The notes under the pieces were generated by a model that saw only the letters and a program-made list of their open reading frames with translations, had not been told where the DNA came from and did not search any database. A stretch of DNA of 64,000 nucleotides from Opimibacter sp041746735 (GTDB taxonomy: Bacteria; Bacteroidota; Bacteroidia; Chitinophagales; Saprospiraceae): contig JBGTGP010000011.1 in assembly GCA_041746735.1 (NCBI GenBank), forward strand, positions 1 to 64,000. Direction: 5' to 3'. Each line of letters begins with the position of its first letter. The stretch's first letter is position 1. Shown one piece after another: positions 62,090 through 64,000 of the stretch. The position numbers and the translations under genes are program-made.

Positions 62090-63808
62090 TTACCAACCTG
62101 TGGCATGGTCATCTCCTCTGGGATCAGCCGCACCATGATAGGTGCCGGCGCTGTCGATCCAGATCGCTTCGATGAGTCCGATCTGATGGACTTCATTAAT
62201 TTTGTGCCCCATCCCTATAAGTTGGTTTTGCAGTTGGTGATCGAATGCATGCTCTTCGACCAGGATTTCATCCGGTAGCCATTGATGGTGATATCTGGAC
62301 GAGGATACAGCGCTATCAATCGACATGCCGAAGACGGCTTTGTTGAGAAATACCTGCAATACACTGGTGATAATGGTGGAGCCTCCCGGGGATCCAAGCG
62401 CCATATACAAATGACCCTGGTGCTCCACGATGGTCGGCGTCATGGAGCTCAACATTCGTTTGCCGGGCGCAATGGCATTCGCTTCTCCGCCTATAAGGCC
62501 ATAGAGGTTAGGTGTGCCGGGTTTTATACTGAAATCGTCCATTTCGTTGTTAAGAAAAAACCCAGCTTCGGGCACCCATACTTTGCATCCATAGTTATCA
62601 TTGAGGGTTGTTGTGATAGCGATTGCATTGCCCAGTGCATCTGTAATAGATAAATGGGTGGTTTCAAAGGTTTCTTTATCTATCTGAATGGAAGAGGCAT
62701 AGATCGAGTGGCTTGGGGTAGCTTGGCCCGGGTCAAAGTCGCTCCATTTACGAAGCAGGTAGGAAATGCTTTTCAAAGTATCGACAGCTACCGGGTAATA
62801 GTCTGCGTCACCCAGATAAGCAGCTCGATCGGCATAGGCACGACGTTCGGCTTCGGCCAACAAATGGATATGATAGGGATCATGATGACCCAGTGAGTCG
62901 GACAGCATGGGATCTATCATAGCGAGGATCTGGCTGAGCAGTATTCCGCCACTGGAAGGAAGTCCCATCGTGTACAGCGTAAAGTCACGCCAGCGAATAG
63001 AAACGGGTGCTCTCCACTCGGCTTCATACGATACAAAATCCTGATCTGAAAAACACCCATTTTTTTCCTGACTGACCTTAAGTACCATCTCTTTGATGGG
63101 GCCGGCATAAAATGCTTTTCGGCCTTCGCTTGCCAATAGACGAAGCGTCCCGGCAAGTTCTTTCTGCCTCAACAAATCTCCTTCCTTCCAGGGCTTGTTT
63201 GAGATGAATGGCATTTCAGCAGGATTATGCTGAAGAAATTCACCACGGTACCGATTGAGTCTGTCAGCTTCCAGTGCGGTCAAACGGAAACCTTTTTCTG
63301 CAAGATGAATGGCCGGTTCAAAAAGTTTGGGCCATGGAGTTAGGCCACCATGGACCCGATACATTTCAGCCAGACCCGCCACTGTGCCGGGTATACCGGC
63401 TGCGAGTATGCCGGTGGTACTGCTATTAGGGATGACACTTCCGGTTGAATCAAGGTACATGTCCCGGTGAGAAGCAAGTGGGGCTTTTTCTCTAAAATCG
63501 AGGGTGGTCACGGTTCCGTCTGCATGACGATAGACCATAAAGCCTCCGCCGCCGAGATTGCCTGCCCTCGGATAGACCACTGCCAGGGCGAGCTGAACCG
63601 CAATAGCCGCATCTGCTGCATTGCCACCCTGTCGGAGAATATGCAAACCCGCTTCACTGGCCAGCGGATGAGCGGTGACCACCATTCCTTTTGATCCTGT
63701 TGCTGATTTATGGATTTCAAAGGCGGCTGGTGAATTCCGTTTGCAGCCCAATACTATTAAGGCCATGACGGCGAGCTGAATAAATAGAGAATGCCGGTAT
63801 CGCTTCAT
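62090..63808 (-). CDS. ggt: Gamma-glutamyltransferase lipoprotein
   Basis: 572 residues. Lipobox LIVLGC (C22) predicts a membrane-anchored exported enzyme that cleaves gamma-glutamyl bonds of glutathione-like substrates. Autoprocessing Thr at ETTHLSITD (the new N-terminus of the small subunit); also GNLGGGGFMVYR, GSPGGSTIITSV and SSMTPTIV are present. Starts 9 bp after the WG-repeat-like gene, probably in one operon. Confidence 0.95.
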   Translation of the reverse strand: MKRYRHSLFIQLAVMALIVLGCKRNSPAAFEIHKSATGSKGMVVTAHPLASEAGLHILRQGGNAADAAIAVQLALAVVYPRAGNLGGGGFMVYRHADGTVTTLDFREKAPLASHRDMYLDSTGSVIPNSSTTGILAAGIPGTVAGLAEMYRVHGGLTPWPKLFEPAIHLAEKGFRLTALEADRLNRYRGEFLQHNPAEMPFISNKPWKEGDLLRQKELAGTLRLLASEGRKAFYAGPIKEMVLKVSQEKNGCFSDQDFVSYEAEWRAPVSIRWRDFTLYTMGLPSSGGILLSQILAMIDPMLSDSLGHHDPYHIHLLAEAERRAYADRAAYLGDADYYPVAVDTLKSISYLLRKWSDFDPGQATPSHSIYASSIQIDKETFETTHLSITDALGNAIAITTTLNDNYGCKVWVPEAGFFLNNEMDDFSIKPGTPNLYGLIGGEANAIAPGKRMLSSMTPTIVEHQGHLYMALGSPGGSTIITSVLQVFLNKAVFGMSIDSAVSSSRYHHQWLPDEILVEEHAFDHQLQNQLIGMGHKINEVHQIGLIEAIWIDSAGTYHGAADPRGDDHATGW

Positions 63809-63817
63809 GTGGTGTAA

Positions 63818-64000
63818 TTAACGTCTTACCTGAACAGGTGCTAATCCTTCAGAAAAATCTCGCATATCCAGAGCGCCTTCCGGTGGATAAAACGCCAATT
63901 CCTGTTGTCGATTGATAAAAGCAATACCATCCTCAAATGCAGCTCTCGCAAATCCCTCACGGTAATCCCAGGCCAATACAAAGCTTTCTTCAGTCAATAC
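63818..64000 (-). CDS. Partial WG-repeat-like protein, C-terminal end
   Basis: Open frame entering from the right window edge, 60 codons plus TAA. The translation includes AWDYREGFARAAFEDGIAFI, then EGALDMRDFSEGLAPVQVRR at the end. The (D/Y)F(S/R)EG(L/F)A(P/R) pattern is that of WG/KWG beta-repeat proteins. Too little is seen to assign a role. It lies directly upstream of ggt. Confidence 0.75.
   Translation of the reverse strand, partial: VLTEESFVLAWDYREGFARAAFEDGIAFINRQQELAFYPPEGALDMRDFSEGLAPVQVRR

Overview
The window looks like chromosome of a Bacteroidota member, most likely a Saprospiria-type organism. Evidence: a PorP/SprF-like protein beside a PorE-like TPR/propeller/OmpA protein, four large secreted proteins with type IX secretion (T9SS) C-terminal signals of type A or B, bacillithiol synthesis (bshC), a LytTR/LytS-type two-component pair, S46 and M1 peptidases, and -7 promoter elements matching the Bacteroidota consensus TAnnTTTG. 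I see no phage, plasmid, CRISPR array or classical transposase. Coding density is high and most genes are housekeeping or envelope genes.

Layout. 1-364: a 24-bp minisatellite and a 7-bp microsatellite, the latter running into the 3' end of a sirtuin gene. 345-2604: NAD(P)HX-repair enzyme overlapping the sirtuin. 2914-9766: a three-gene T9SS-associated operon (PorP-like, PorE-like, type-B cargo). 9870-17234: accD, bshC, a patatin-like protein, a phosphoribosyltransferase, and a two-gene Fe-S reductase module with two conserved small genes. 17259-20621: two tandem paralogous TPR lipoproteins and an AT-rich gene. 20881-26057: a dockerin/Ig-like T9SS cargo, then a single-domain GIY-YIG nuclease gene between two 207-bp direct repeats (97% identical), then the LytTR/LytS pair. 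26321-34080: folE-fabD-yqgE, an ABC-F ATPase, ppk1 with a tiny T9SS-tail-like gene, and tpiA. 34081-34645: a non-coding, hairpin-dense segment ending in a strong terminator. 34646-39123: a 1277-aa secreted propeller/SprB-repeat protein and four tRNA genes. 39211-44909: a decayed M28-peptidase remnant, a DPP11-like S46 peptidase, a YwaF-like membrane protein, coaD and pruA. 44954-50346: a rhomboid, then rlmH, a GH13 lipoprotein, a RluA-type synthase and a RibF-glycosyltransferase fusion. 50499-64000: a secreted unknown, M1 aminopeptidase, rplU-rpmA, a retropepsin-like/PDZ protease, an APC permease, a DUF937-like protein, a BASS transporter, a Dna2-like nuclease-helicase, gamma-glutamyltransferase and the end of a WG-repeat-like gene.

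The most unusual locus is 23368-24246. A stand-alone GIY-YIG endonuclease gene sits between long direct repeats built from small palindromic modules (TTCGACTCCGCTCA arms and CACCTTT...AAAGGTG hairpins). This resembles REP/RAYT systems in layout but with a different nuclease class; mobilisation is an inference. Other points of interest are the structured non-coding segment at 34143-34493, the RibF-GT2 fusion, the M28 remnant, the microsatellite that supplies the sirtuin stop codon, and many -7 elements lying so close to start codons that leaderless or very short-leader transcripts are predicted. Start codons were often moved inward from the longest reading frame, using signal peptides, family N-termini and these promoter elements.
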